21,524 nt of DNA. Source: QHWK01 sp035315685 (lineage in GTDB: Bacteria; Acidobacteriota; Vicinamibacteria; Vicinamibacterales; CAVVIG01). A program made the translations under genes and the position numbers. Below the pieces are notes generated by a model. The model worked only from the letters and a program-made list of their open reading frames with translations. It had not been told where the DNA came from and made no database searches. Below are positions 14,477 to 21,399 of the stretch, piece after piece; position 1 is the first letter of the stretch; the number at the start of each line of letters is the position of its first letter. The DNA is taken from the NCBI GenBank assembly GCA_035315685.1, contig DATFXR010000382.1:1-21524 (forward strand), in the 5' to 3' direction.

Positions 14477-16540
14477 ATGGTATCCCGCGTGAAGCGCATC
14501 ATCTTCGCGGCGGCGTGCATCAGCGTCTGTTTCATCGCGCAGGTCACCGGACAGTCCGGCGCGCGGAACGGCGAGTGGCGCAGCTACGGTGGCGACATCG
14601 GTCACACCCGCTACGCGCCGCTCGATCAAATCAACGCCTCGAACTTCAACACCCTCGAGATCGCGTGGCGGTTCAAGACGGACAGTCTCGGTCCGCGTCC
14701 CGAGTACCAGTTCGAGGGGACGCCCCTGATGGCGAAAGGCGTGGTCTATTCGACTGCGGGATCGCGGCGCGCGGTGGTCGCGCTCGATGCGGCCACGGGC
14801 GAGCTGCTGTGGATGCACAGCGAGAACGAGGGAGCCCGCGGCGCGGCGGCGCCGCGGCAGTTATCCGGCCGCGGCCTAGCGTACTGGTCCGATGGCGCCG
14901 CGGACGATCGCATTCTCTACGTGACGCCCGGCTACCGGCTGATCGCGTTGAACGCGCGCACGGGCGTGCCGATTGAGGCCTTCGGCGACAAGGGCGTCGT
15001 CGATCTGAAAAAAGACGACGACCAGGAGATGGATCTCGTGACCGGCGAGATCGGTCTGCATTCGACGCCGGCGGTCGCCAGGAACGTCGTGATTGTCGGC
15101 GCCGCGCACAAGACCGGCGGCAATCCCAAGAGCCGCCGCAACGAGAAGGGCTACGTGCGCGGATTCGACGTGCGCACCGGCAAGCGGCTGTGGATCTTCC
15201 ACACGATTCCGATGGCCGGCGAGTTCGGCCGCGACACGTGGGAGAAGGACTCCGCGTCGTACACCGGGAACACCGGGGTGTGGGGACAGATCTCGGCGGA
15301 CGAGGAGCTCGGTCTCGTGTATCTGCCGGTGGAACTGCCGACCGGCGATTACTACGGCGGTCATCGTCCCGGCAACGGCTTGTTCGGCGAGAGCCTGGTC
15401 GCCGTCGATCTGCAGACGGGAAAGCGGCGCTGGCACTATCAGCTGGTGCATCACGGCATCTGGGACTTCGACATCCCGTGCGCGCCGATCCTCGTCGACA
15501 TCACCATCAACGGCCGGACGGTGAAAGCCGTCGCGCAGCCGACCAAGCAGGCGTGGCTGTACGTCTTCAATCGCGAGACCGGCGAGCCGATCTGGCCGAT
15601 CGAAGAGCGGCCGGTCGCGAAAGGGGACGTACCGGGCGAGTGGTATGCGCCGACGCAGCCGTTCCCGACCAGGCCGCCGGCGTACGATCGGCAGGGCGTC
15701 TCGGTTGACGATCTGATCGACTTCACGCCGGAGCTGCGGGCCGAGGCGATGAAGACGGTGGAGCGCTACAAGATCGGACCAATCTTCACGCCGCCGGTCG
15801 TCAGCAAGCTGCCGGGTCCGCTTGCGACGCTCACGTCTGGCTTCGCGACCAACTGGCCCGGCGGCTCGTACGATCCCGAGACGCACATCGCGTACATCTA
15901 CTCGCAGAGCGGCGCGAGTCCGCTCGGACTGGTGCCGCCGCCTGCCGACCTGTCGGACATGAATTTCATCCAGGGCAGCGCGCTGACCGGCGCACGGCGA
16001 ACGGGTGGATCGGGATCCGCGGCTGGCGGCGGCCGCACGGGCGAGGAAGCTCCGGCGCCCCGCGCGGGAGCGGCGGCCGCCGCGCCAGCGGGCGGCGAAG
16101 GCGGCGGCGGACTCACGGTCAGCGGGTTGCCGCTCCTCAAGCCGCCGTACGCGCGCATCAGTGCGATCGATTTGAACAAGGGCGAGATTCTCTGGTTCAT
16201 CGCGCACGGCGAGACCGCCGACAATGTTCGCAACAATCCGGCGCTCAAAGGCCTCACCATTGCGCGAACCGGGCGGTCGGGGTTGATCGGCCCGCTGGTC
16301 ACGAAAACGCTCCTGATCGCGGGCGAGGGTGGCGTATTCACGACGCCCTCGGGTGCGCGCGGGGCGATGCTCCGGGCGTACGACAAGAAAGACGGGAAGG
16401 ACGTTGGCGCCGTCTACATGCCGGCGCCCGAAAGCGGATCGCCGATGACCTACATGCACAACGGCAAGCAGTACATCGTCATCGCGATCAGCGGCGGCAA
16501 TTACAGCGGCGAATTGGTGGCGTTCCGGTTGCCGGGATGA
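14477..16540 (+). CDS. Exported PQQ-dependent dehydrogenase
   Basis: The product is 687 residues with a signal peptide (about 1-26). It is a quinoprotein propeller: an entry motif SYGGDIGHTRYAPLDQI (36-52), and blade motifs of the form (L/V/I)D-x-x-TG-x-x-LW at LDAATGELLW (103-112), DVRTGKRLWIF (231-241), VDLQTGKRRW (310-319) and FNRETGEPIW (364-373). GIWDFDIP (327-334) matches the WDxD region that carries the catalytic base. No CXXCH is present, so electrons must leave through a separate carrier, and a cytochrome c gene lies in the same operon. A Gly/Ala-rich insert occupies about 504-546. It probably oxidises an alcohol or sugar; which is unknown. The ATG at 14477 is preferred over GTG codons at 14450 and 14489; no strong ribosome site is visible. 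Confidence 0.9.
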   Translation: MVSRVKRIIFAAACISVCFIAQVTGQSGARNGEWRSYGGDIGHTRYAPLDQINASNFNTLEIAWRFKTDSLGPRPEYQFEGTPLMAKGVVYSTAGSRRAVVALDAATGELLWMHSENEGARGAAAPRQLSGRGLAYWSDGAADDRILYVTPGYRLIALNARTGVPIEAFGDKGVVDLKKDDDQEMDLVTGEIGLHSTPAVARNVVIVGAAHKTGGNPKSRRNEKGYVRGFDVRTGKRLWIFHTIPMAGEFGRDTWEKDSASYTGNTGVWGQISADEELGLVYLPVELPTGDYYGGHRPGNGLFGESLVAVDLQTGKRRWHYQLVHHGIWDFDIPCAPILVDITINGRTVKAVAQPTKQAWLYVFNRETGEPIWPIEERPVAKGDVPGEWYAPTQPFPTRPPAYDRQGVSVDDLIDFTPELRAEAMKTVERYKIGPIFTPPVVSKLPGPLATLTSGFATNWPGGSYDPETHIAYIYSQSGASPLGLVPPPADLSDMNFIQGSALTGARRTGGSGSAAGGGRTGEEAPAPRAGAAAAAPAGGEGGGGLTVSGLPLLKPPYARISAIDLNKGEILWFIAHGETADNVRNNPALKGLTIARTGRSGLIGPLVTKTLLIAGEGGVFTTPSGARGAMLRAYDKKDGKDVGAVYMPAPESGSPMTYMHNGKQYIVIAISGGNYSGELVAFRLPG

Positions 16541-16580
16541 GCGGCGTCGAAAGCCGGCCGTGACGTAGGAAGTCGCCGTC

Positions 16581-16597
16581 GCCGGTTCACAACCGGC
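16581..16597. repeat. Perfect hairpin in the gap before the TPP enzyme
   Basis: GCCGGTT (16581-16587) and AACCGGC (16591-16597) form a perfect 7-base stem with a CAC loop. No T-run follows. It lies 41 bases after the dehydrogenase stop and 47 before the next start, so it may attenuate transcription or protect RNA ends between the first and second operon genes. Confidence 0.5.
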
Positions 16598-16643
16598 CAT
16601 GCAGGCGTGATTCCGGTTTGCGGTTCTCGATGGGAGGTGCGCC

Positions 16644-18542
16644 ATGAATCGGCGAGGCTTCTTGAAGCATGCATCGCTCGCCGGTGCGGCGGCGATCGCG
16701 ACGCCTGCCGTCGCGGAGCCGCAATCGCCGGCGGCGCGCGGCGCCGCACCGGCAACCCCGATCATGTCCGCCGCCGCGGAGACCGCCACCCCACCAGAGG
16801 CAGAGATCCTGACGACGGATCGGACCGGCTCGGATTTCATGGTCGACGTCCTGAAGGCGATCGGCCTCGACTACATCTGCGCGAACCCCGGATCGAGCTT
16901 CCGCGGCATCCACGAATCGGTGATCAACTACGGGGGCAACGAACGTCCGGAGTTGATCACGTGCTGCCACGAGGAATCGTCCGTCGCGATGGGTCATGGG
17001 TACGCGAAGGTGGAGGGCAAGCCACTCGGCGTCTTCGCGCACGGCACGGTCGGCCTGCAGCACGCGGCGATGGCGATCTACAACGCGTGGTGCGATCGCG
17101 TGCCGGTCTACGTCATGCTCGGCAACCAGCTCGATGCGACCCTGCGTCGGCCGGGGGCGGAATGGGCGCACAGCGTGCAGGACGCGGCGGCGATGGTACG
17201 GGACTTCACGAAGTGGGACGACACGCCGATGTCGCTGCCGCATTTCGCGGAGTCGGCGCTGCGGGCTTACAAGATCGCGATGACGCCGCCGATGGCACCG
17301 GTCGTGCTCGTACTCAACGCCGAGTTGCAGGAGCAGCCGCTCGGCACCGACGTGCGACTCGCCATTCCGAAGCTCGCGATTCCGGCGCCGCCAGAAGGCG
17401 ACTCGCGTGCGGTCGCGGAGGTTGCGCGGCTGCTCGTCGCCGCGGAGCACCCGGTGATCGTGGCCGACCGCTACGCACGCACGCCCGCCGCGATGGCGCA
17501 CCTCGTCGAGCTCGCCGAGACGCTGCAGGCCGGCGTCATCAGCCTGGGCGGCCGGTTGAACTTCCCGACACGCCACCCGCTCAACGTGTCGCAGGCGCGC
17601 GCGATCGCCGATGCCGATCTCATCCTCGCGCTCGAAGTCAACGACCTCTGGGGCGTCGTCAACACGTTCCGTGATCAGCTGCATCGCAGCTCGCGACCGC
17701 TGACCAGACCCGGGACGAAAGTGATCAGCATCACCAGCGGCGATCTCTACCTGAAGGCGAACTACCAGGACTTCCAGCGATTCGCAGAAGTCGATCTGGC
17801 GCTCGCCGCCGATGCGGAGGCGACGCTGCCGTCGCTCGTCGACGCGGTGAAGCGCACCGCGACCGCCGATCGCAGACGCGTGTTCGAGAGCCGCGGCGCG
17901 AAGCTCGCCGAGGCGACGAGCGCGGCGCTCGATCGAGCGCGGCTCGAAGCGTCCTATGCGTGGGACGCCAGCCCGGTGAGCACGGCGCGGCTCTGCGCGG
18001 AGTTGTGGGGCCAGATCAGGAACGAGGACTGGGCGCTCGTGAACGGCACCGCCGGCTGGGCGCCGCGGCTCTGGAGCTTCGACAAGCCGTATCAGTTCAT
18101 CGGCGGATCGGGAGGCGCCGGCGTCGGCTATGGTGCGCCAGCCGCGGTCGGCGCGGCGCTTGCGCACAAGCGTCACGGCCGGCTGGCGGTGAACATCCAG
18201 ACCGACGGCGACCTGATGTACGCGCCAGGCGTACTCTGGACCGCCGCGCATCATCGCATTCCCCTGCTCAGCGTGATGCACAACAATCGCGCGTACCACC
18301 AGGAGCTGATGCACGTGCAGAAGATGTGCAACCGGCACAGCCGCGGCGTCGATCGCGGCCGCATCGGCAGCGAGCTCGTCGATCCGTTCATCGACTACGC
18401 CAAGGTGGCGCAGGGCCTCGGGCTCCATGCCGAAGGCCCGATCACCGATCCGAAGGACGTCGGGCCGGCGATTGCTCGAGCGGTTGCGACGGTGAAGCGC
18501 GGCGAGCCGGCGCTCGTCGACGTCGTGTGTCAGCCGCGATGA
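16644..18542 (+). CDS. Thiamine-diphosphate enzyme with twin-arginine signal
   Basis: The product is 632 residues with the acetolactate synthase/benzoylformate decarboxylase fold. The N-terminus MNRRGFLKHASLAGAAA carries a textbook Tat motif (RRGFLK) and a cleavage region near AVAEPQ. The Pyr domain (about 57-235) has NPGSSFRGIHES (81-92) and H109-E110, placing E110 as the catalytic Glu that activates the thiazolium. A central domain follows (about 250-400). The PP domain (about 445-632) has GGSGGAGVGYGAPAA (487-501), TDGD523 and HNN548 as Mg-diphosphate ligands; the GD is followed by Leu where Gly, Ala or Ser is usual. The expected reaction is decarboxylation or carboligation of 2-oxoacids or aldehydes. 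The start has GGGAGGTG five bases upstream. The stop overlaps the cytochrome start. Export of such an enzyme is unusual. Confidence 0.92.
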   Translation: MNRRGFLKHASLAGAAAIATPAVAEPQSPAARGAAPATPIMSAAAETATPPEAEILTTDRTGSDFMVDVLKAIGLDYICANPGSSFRGIHESVINYGGNERPELITCCHEESSVAMGHGYAKVEGKPLGVFAHGTVGLQHAAMAIYNAWCDRVPVYVMLGNQLDATLRRPGAEWAHSVQDAAAMVRDFTKWDDTPMSLPHFAESALRAYKIAMTPPMAPVVLVLNAELQEQPLGTDVRLAIPKLAIPAPPEGDSRAVAEVARLLVAAEHPVIVADRYARTPAAMAHLVELAETLQAGVISLGGRLNFPTRHPLNVSQARAIADADLILALEVNDLWGVVNTFRDQLHRSSRPLTRPGTKVISITSGDLYLKANYQDFQRFAEVDLALAADAEATLPSLVDAVKRTATADRRRVFESRGAKLAEATSAALDRARLEASYAWDASPVSTARLCAELWGQIRNEDWALVNGTAGWAPRLWSFDKPYQFIGGSGGAGVGYGAPAAVGAALAHKRHGRLAVNIQTDGDLMYAPGVLWTAAHHRIPLLSVMHNNRAYHQELMHVQKMCNRHSRGVDRGRIGSELVDPFIDYAKVAQGLGLHAEGPITDPKDVGPAIARAVATVKRGEPALVDVVCQPR

Positions 18543-18919
18543 CGTCCATGCGAGCCGCTCTTGTCGCAGCCGCCGCGATGACGCTGACCGTCGCCGTGCA
18601 CACGCAGTCTCCGTCCCCGGCGCAGCCGGCGGCGGCTGCGCCGCCGGGCGATGCCGAACGCGGGAAGGCGTTGTTCGTCAAGAACGGCTGCTACCAGTGT
18701 CACAACTACGAAGGACACGGCGGCGCCGCTGGCGCGCGCATCGCGCCCAATCCGCTGCCGTTCCGCGCGTTCGTCGCGTACGTCCGGGCGCCGCGCGGCG
18801 ACATGCCGCCCTATACTGCGACGGTCATGGCGGAGCAGGATCTCGCCGACGTGTATGCTTACCTGAGAAGCCGGCCGCGGCCGGCCGATGTCTCGCGAAT
18901 TCCACTCCTGGCGCGATGA
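18539..18919 (+). CDS. Small exported monoheme cytochrome c
   Basis: The product is 126 residues, with a signal peptide ending near VHTQ (20-23) and an Ala/Pro linker. The class I cytochrome c domain has GKALFVKNGCYQCHNYEGHGG-type sequence with C51-YQ-C54-H55 as heme attachment, and M89 in GDMPPYT as the sixth ligand. The closing helix is EQDLADVYAYL (99-109). It starts inside the stop codon of the TPP enzyme gene (ATGA overlap) and ends seven bases before the next start. The neighbours make it the likely electron acceptor for the PQQ dehydrogenase, or for the heme protein that follows. It is hidden within a longer open frame that is otherwise antisense or off-frame to the TPP gene. Confidence 0.92.
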   Translation: MTSMRAALVAAAAMTLTVAVHTQSPSPAQPAAAAPPGDAERGKALFVKNGCYQCHNYEGHGGAAGARIAPNPLPFRAFVAYVRAPRGDMPPYTATVMAEQDLADVYAYLRSRPRPADVSRIPLLAR

Positions 18920-18926
18920 GGTGTTT

Positions 18927-20216
18927 ATGCGCGCGACGCTGACAATCGCTTTCCTGGCCGCCTTCGCTCACGCTGCGTTCGCCGGACAGGCCCCCGCCGG
19001 ACCGGCTGTGACCTTCAGCAAGGACGTCGCGCCGATTCTCCAGAAATCCTGTCAGAATTGCCATCGGCCCGGTGCGATTGCGCCGATGTCGCTCCTCACC
19101 TATCAGGACGCGCGTCCCTGGGCCCGCTCGATCAAGGCGAAGGTGACCGCGCGCGAGATGCCGCCGTGGTACATCGATCGCCACATCGGCATCACCAAGT
19201 TCAAAGACGATCCGTCGCTCACCGACGCCGAGATTGCCACGATCGTCAAGTGGGTCGACGAGGGCGCGCCGGCCGGAAACGCGAAGGACATGCCGCCGCC
19301 GCGGCAGTTCACCGATATCGACAAGTGGCACATCGGAAAGCCGGACATGATCGTGTCGCTGCCCAAGCCGTACGAGCTGAAGGCGAACGGCCCCGACGAG
19401 TTCTACGACATCGACGTCGATCCAGACTTCAAGGAAGACATGTACATCAGCGCGGTCGAGACCAAGCCGGAGCCGTACAGCTTCAAGGTGGTTCATCACG
19501 CCACCGCGAACATGATCGAGGACGAAGAGGCGGATCCGGTTGGCTTCTTCTTCAACGAGTACGCGCTCGGCAAGAACGGGGACATTTTTCCGGAGGACTC
19601 CGGTCGTCTGATCAAGGCGGGATCGAAGATTCACTTCAACCTGCACCTGCATCCGGGCGGCGAGCGCGCGCTCGTGAACGTGTCGATCGGGTTCAAGCTC
19701 TATCCGAAAGGACAGGTGCCCAAGCACGTCGCCTTTACGCAGCACATGGGCGACAACACCGATCTCGACATTCCGCCGGGGCAGGTCGTGCGCACCGATG
19801 GGTACTTCCGCCTGCCGCGCGCGGCCGTGCTGTCCGCGTTTCAGCCGCACATGCACAACCGCGGAAAGGCGATGTGCATGGAGGCGATCTATCCCGACAT
19901 TCGCGCCGACTCGGCGCGTCCGGGCCCGGCGCGAACCGAGACGCTGAACTGCGTGAGCAACTATCAGTTCGGCTGGCACATCACGTATCCGTACGCAGAC
20001 GATGTCGCGCCGATTCTGCCGGCGGGAACGATCATTCACATCACGGCGTGGCACGACAACACCGCGGCCAACAAGTACAACCCGAATCCGCGGAACTGGG
20101 TCGGCTACGGCCAGCGCACGATTGACGAGATGAGCTTCGCGTGGGTGAGCCTGTTTTATATCGACGACAGCGAGTACGAGGCGCGCACCGCCGCACGCAA
20201 GAAGGCCAATGAATAA
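18927..20216 (+). CDS. Heme c plus PHM/DBH-like copper-monooxygenase-like protein
   Basis: The product is 429 residues with a signal peptide ending in AFAG (17-20). Residues about 28-115 form a cytochrome c-like domain: C42-QN-C45-H46 and M78 in AREMPPWY. The rest (about 140-415) resembles the two-domain copper type II, ascorbate-dependent monooxygenases (peptidylglycine and dopamine hydroxylases). It has a VVHH pair (H190, H191), HFNLHLH (236-242), PHMH (H308, H310) and DEMSFAWV with M402, which lines up with the DEMC methionine that binds the second copper. These are plausible copper ligands, but oxygenase activity in bacterial members is not proven. The ATG at 18927 follows GAGG by about seven bases; a start 13 codons earlier would spoil the signal peptide. 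It overlaps the next gene by eight bases. Confidence 0.82.
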   Translation: MRATLTIAFLAAFAHAAFAGQAPAGPAVTFSKDVAPILQKSCQNCHRPGAIAPMSLLTYQDARPWARSIKAKVTAREMPPWYIDRHIGITKFKDDPSLTDAEIATIVKWVDEGAPAGNAKDMPPPRQFTDIDKWHIGKPDMIVSLPKPYELKANGPDEFYDIDVDPDFKEDMYISAVETKPEPYSFKVVHHATANMIEDEEADPVGFFFNEYALGKNGDIFPEDSGRLIKAGSKIHFNLHLHPGGERALVNVSIGFKLYPKGQVPKHVAFTQHMGDNTDLDIPPGQVVRTDGYFRLPRAAVLSAFQPHMHNRGKAMCMEAIYPDIRADSARPGPARTETLNCVSNYQFGWHITYPYADDVAPILPAGTIIHITAWHDNTAANKYNPNPRNWVGYGQRTIDEMSFAWVSLFYIDDSEYEARTAARKKANE

Positions 20217-21159
20217 GGTCATCGTCGCGGCGTTGTTTCTCGTGGTGGGTAGCCCTGAAGGGTTGCGCCACTGGTACCCGACTCCAGCGGTGACGGCCAG
20301 CCCAGGCGGGCCGCTCCACGGCTACGCTGCGGGCGGGAGCGACTCGGCGCAACTGCCGACCGAATTGCCGTCGACGAAATTCAAGAGCGGACAGGACATC
20401 GTTCCGTACTTCGAAGGCTGGATTCGGAACAAGGATCTCAGCTTCGACCTCGTCTTCGGCTACTTCAACCGCAACTGGGAGGAGGAAATTGCGATTCCTC
20501 CGGGACCCGACAACTCGATCGACCCGGGCCCCGCCGATCGGGGCCAGCCGACGTTCTTTCTTGCGCGGCGTCAGGGCTGGGTGTACCGGCTCCGTGTGCC
20601 AGCTGACTTCGGCAAAGGCGTCGTCACCTGGACGATCAAGGCAAACGGCAAGACCGAGAAGGCCTACGGAGAGCTGCTCCCGGTGGAAGAAATCACCGAA
20701 CGGATCGTCATGACGCGCGGGAATCTCAATCCGGGCGAGGATGATCCAAACAAGCCACCGGCTGTTTCGATCGCGCCGACGGCCACGGCGTCGATCGACG
20801 CGCCGCTGTCACTTAGCGCGAGTGTCTCCGACGACGGGCTGCCGAAGCCGCGCCCAGCAGCGCCGGTGCGTACGCCGCAGACCGGCGATGCGACGACCAT
20901 TCAGGCGCAGGCGAACTCGTCGGCGCCAGCGCGTCCGCGCGGGCTGACGATCACCTGGATGCAGCTGCGCGGACCGGCAAAGGCGCGCTTCGATCGGACC
21001 GGGCCGATCGCCGTCGAGAACGGGAAAGCAGAAACGGCCGTGCGGTTCGGCGAGCGCGGGACCTACGTGCTGCGCGTGACGGCCAACGATGGCGCGCTGT
21101 CGACGAAGGCCGACGTCACGATCACCGTCGGCGGAGGATCAACCGCCGGTTCTCGCTGA
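20209..21159 (+). CDS. Exported Ig/PKD-like protein of unknown function
   Basis: The product is 316 residues. Its first domain (about 46-165) has a recurrent pattern I recognise from proteins encoded beside heme/PHM-like genes in soil bacteria: KFKSGQDIVPYFEGW (57-71), LVFGYFNRNWEEE (81-93), IPPGPDNSIDPGPADRGQPT (96-115), FFLARRQGWVYRLRVP (116-131) and AYGELLPVEEI (152-162). A variable linker follows and then an Ig/PKD-like beta-sandwich (about 185-308, ending ADVTITVGGG). No catalytic motif is seen; binding or scaffolding is likely. The N-terminus is odd: a short hydrophobic run (VIVAALFLVVG) leads into an unusual Gly/Pro-rich stretch (14-44) that looks like repeat DNA translated in frame. 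The start ATGAATAAG overlaps the stop of the previous gene. Confidence 0.75.
   Translation: MNKVIVAALFLVVGSPEGLRHWYPTPAVTASPGGPLHGYAAGGSDSAQLPTELPSTKFKSGQDIVPYFEGWIRNKDLSFDLVFGYFNRNWEEEIAIPPGPDNSIDPGPADRGQPTFFLARRQGWVYRLRVPADFGKGVVTWTIKANGKTEKAYGELLPVEEITERIVMTRGNLNPGEDDPNKPPAVSIAPTATASIDAPLSLSASVSDDGLPKPRPAAPVRTPQTGDATTIQAQANSSAPARPRGLTITWMQLRGPAKARFDRTGPIAVENGKAETAVRFGERGTYVLRVTANDGALSTKADVTITVGGGSTAGSR
20250..20340. repeat. Possible dispersed repeat inserted in coding sequence
   Basis: This segment contains a CCCT-GA-AGGG hairpin near its left end (20253-20262) and alternating GC-rich inverted pieces to its right end. It encodes residues about 14-44 of the Ig/PKD-like protein between the signal-like region and the first conserved block, and its protein sequence looks unlike an ordinary linker. 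It resembles REP-like intergenic repeats of Acidobacteriota as I remember them, but no second copy lies in this window. Edges are approximate. Confidence 0.35.
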
Positions 21160-21183
21160 CCGCGGCTGCGCCGCTGCTTCCAC

Positions 21184-21205
21184 GGGCGCTGCTCAGGCAG
21201 CGCCC
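21184..21205 (+). terminator. Hairpin after the oxidative operon
   Basis: GGGCGCTG (21184-21191) pairs perfectly with CAGCGCCC (21198-21205) around a 6-base loop, 24 bases after the last stop codon of the operon. No T-run follows, so it may act as an RNA-end stabiliser or a weak terminator rather than a classic Rho-independent one. Confidence 0.5.
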
Positions 21206-21282
21206 CGCCGCCGCCCACACCGTGTGCGCCTGGGCTCGCAACACGCTGATGCGCGATGTCCGCGCACCGTCAGCAGACCGCA

Positions 21283-21305
21283 GCACATAGGGCACATAGG
21301 GCACA
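21283..21305. repeat. Nine-base tandem repeat GCACATAGG
   Basis: Two perfect copies of GCACATAGG (21283-21291, 21292-21300) are followed by a partial third copy (GCACA). It lies in the 240-base gap between the oxidative operon and the response regulator. It may be a slippage product or part of a dispersed repeat. Confidence 0.7.
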
Positions 21306-21399
21306 CGGTTTGCTCCTTAGATGGGTTTCTAGCCCGGCCGCCTCGAAAACCGTCGAGAAAACGGCTGCGCTGGTTGGTCGACCGTACTGATTCAAAACG

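Noticed and set aside
14876..16840. 654-codon minus-strand frame over the PQQ dehydrogenase
   Set aside because: It is antisense to strong quinoprotein motifs and shows no motif of its own.
16587..18428. 613-codon minus-strand frame over the TPP enzyme
   Set aside because: It is antisense to a complete TPP enzyme and its composition is of shadow type.
18825..20222. 465-codon minus-strand frame over the heme/PHM-like gene
   Set aside because: It is antisense to a gene with CXXCH and ordered copper-ligand motifs; no ribosome site or domain.
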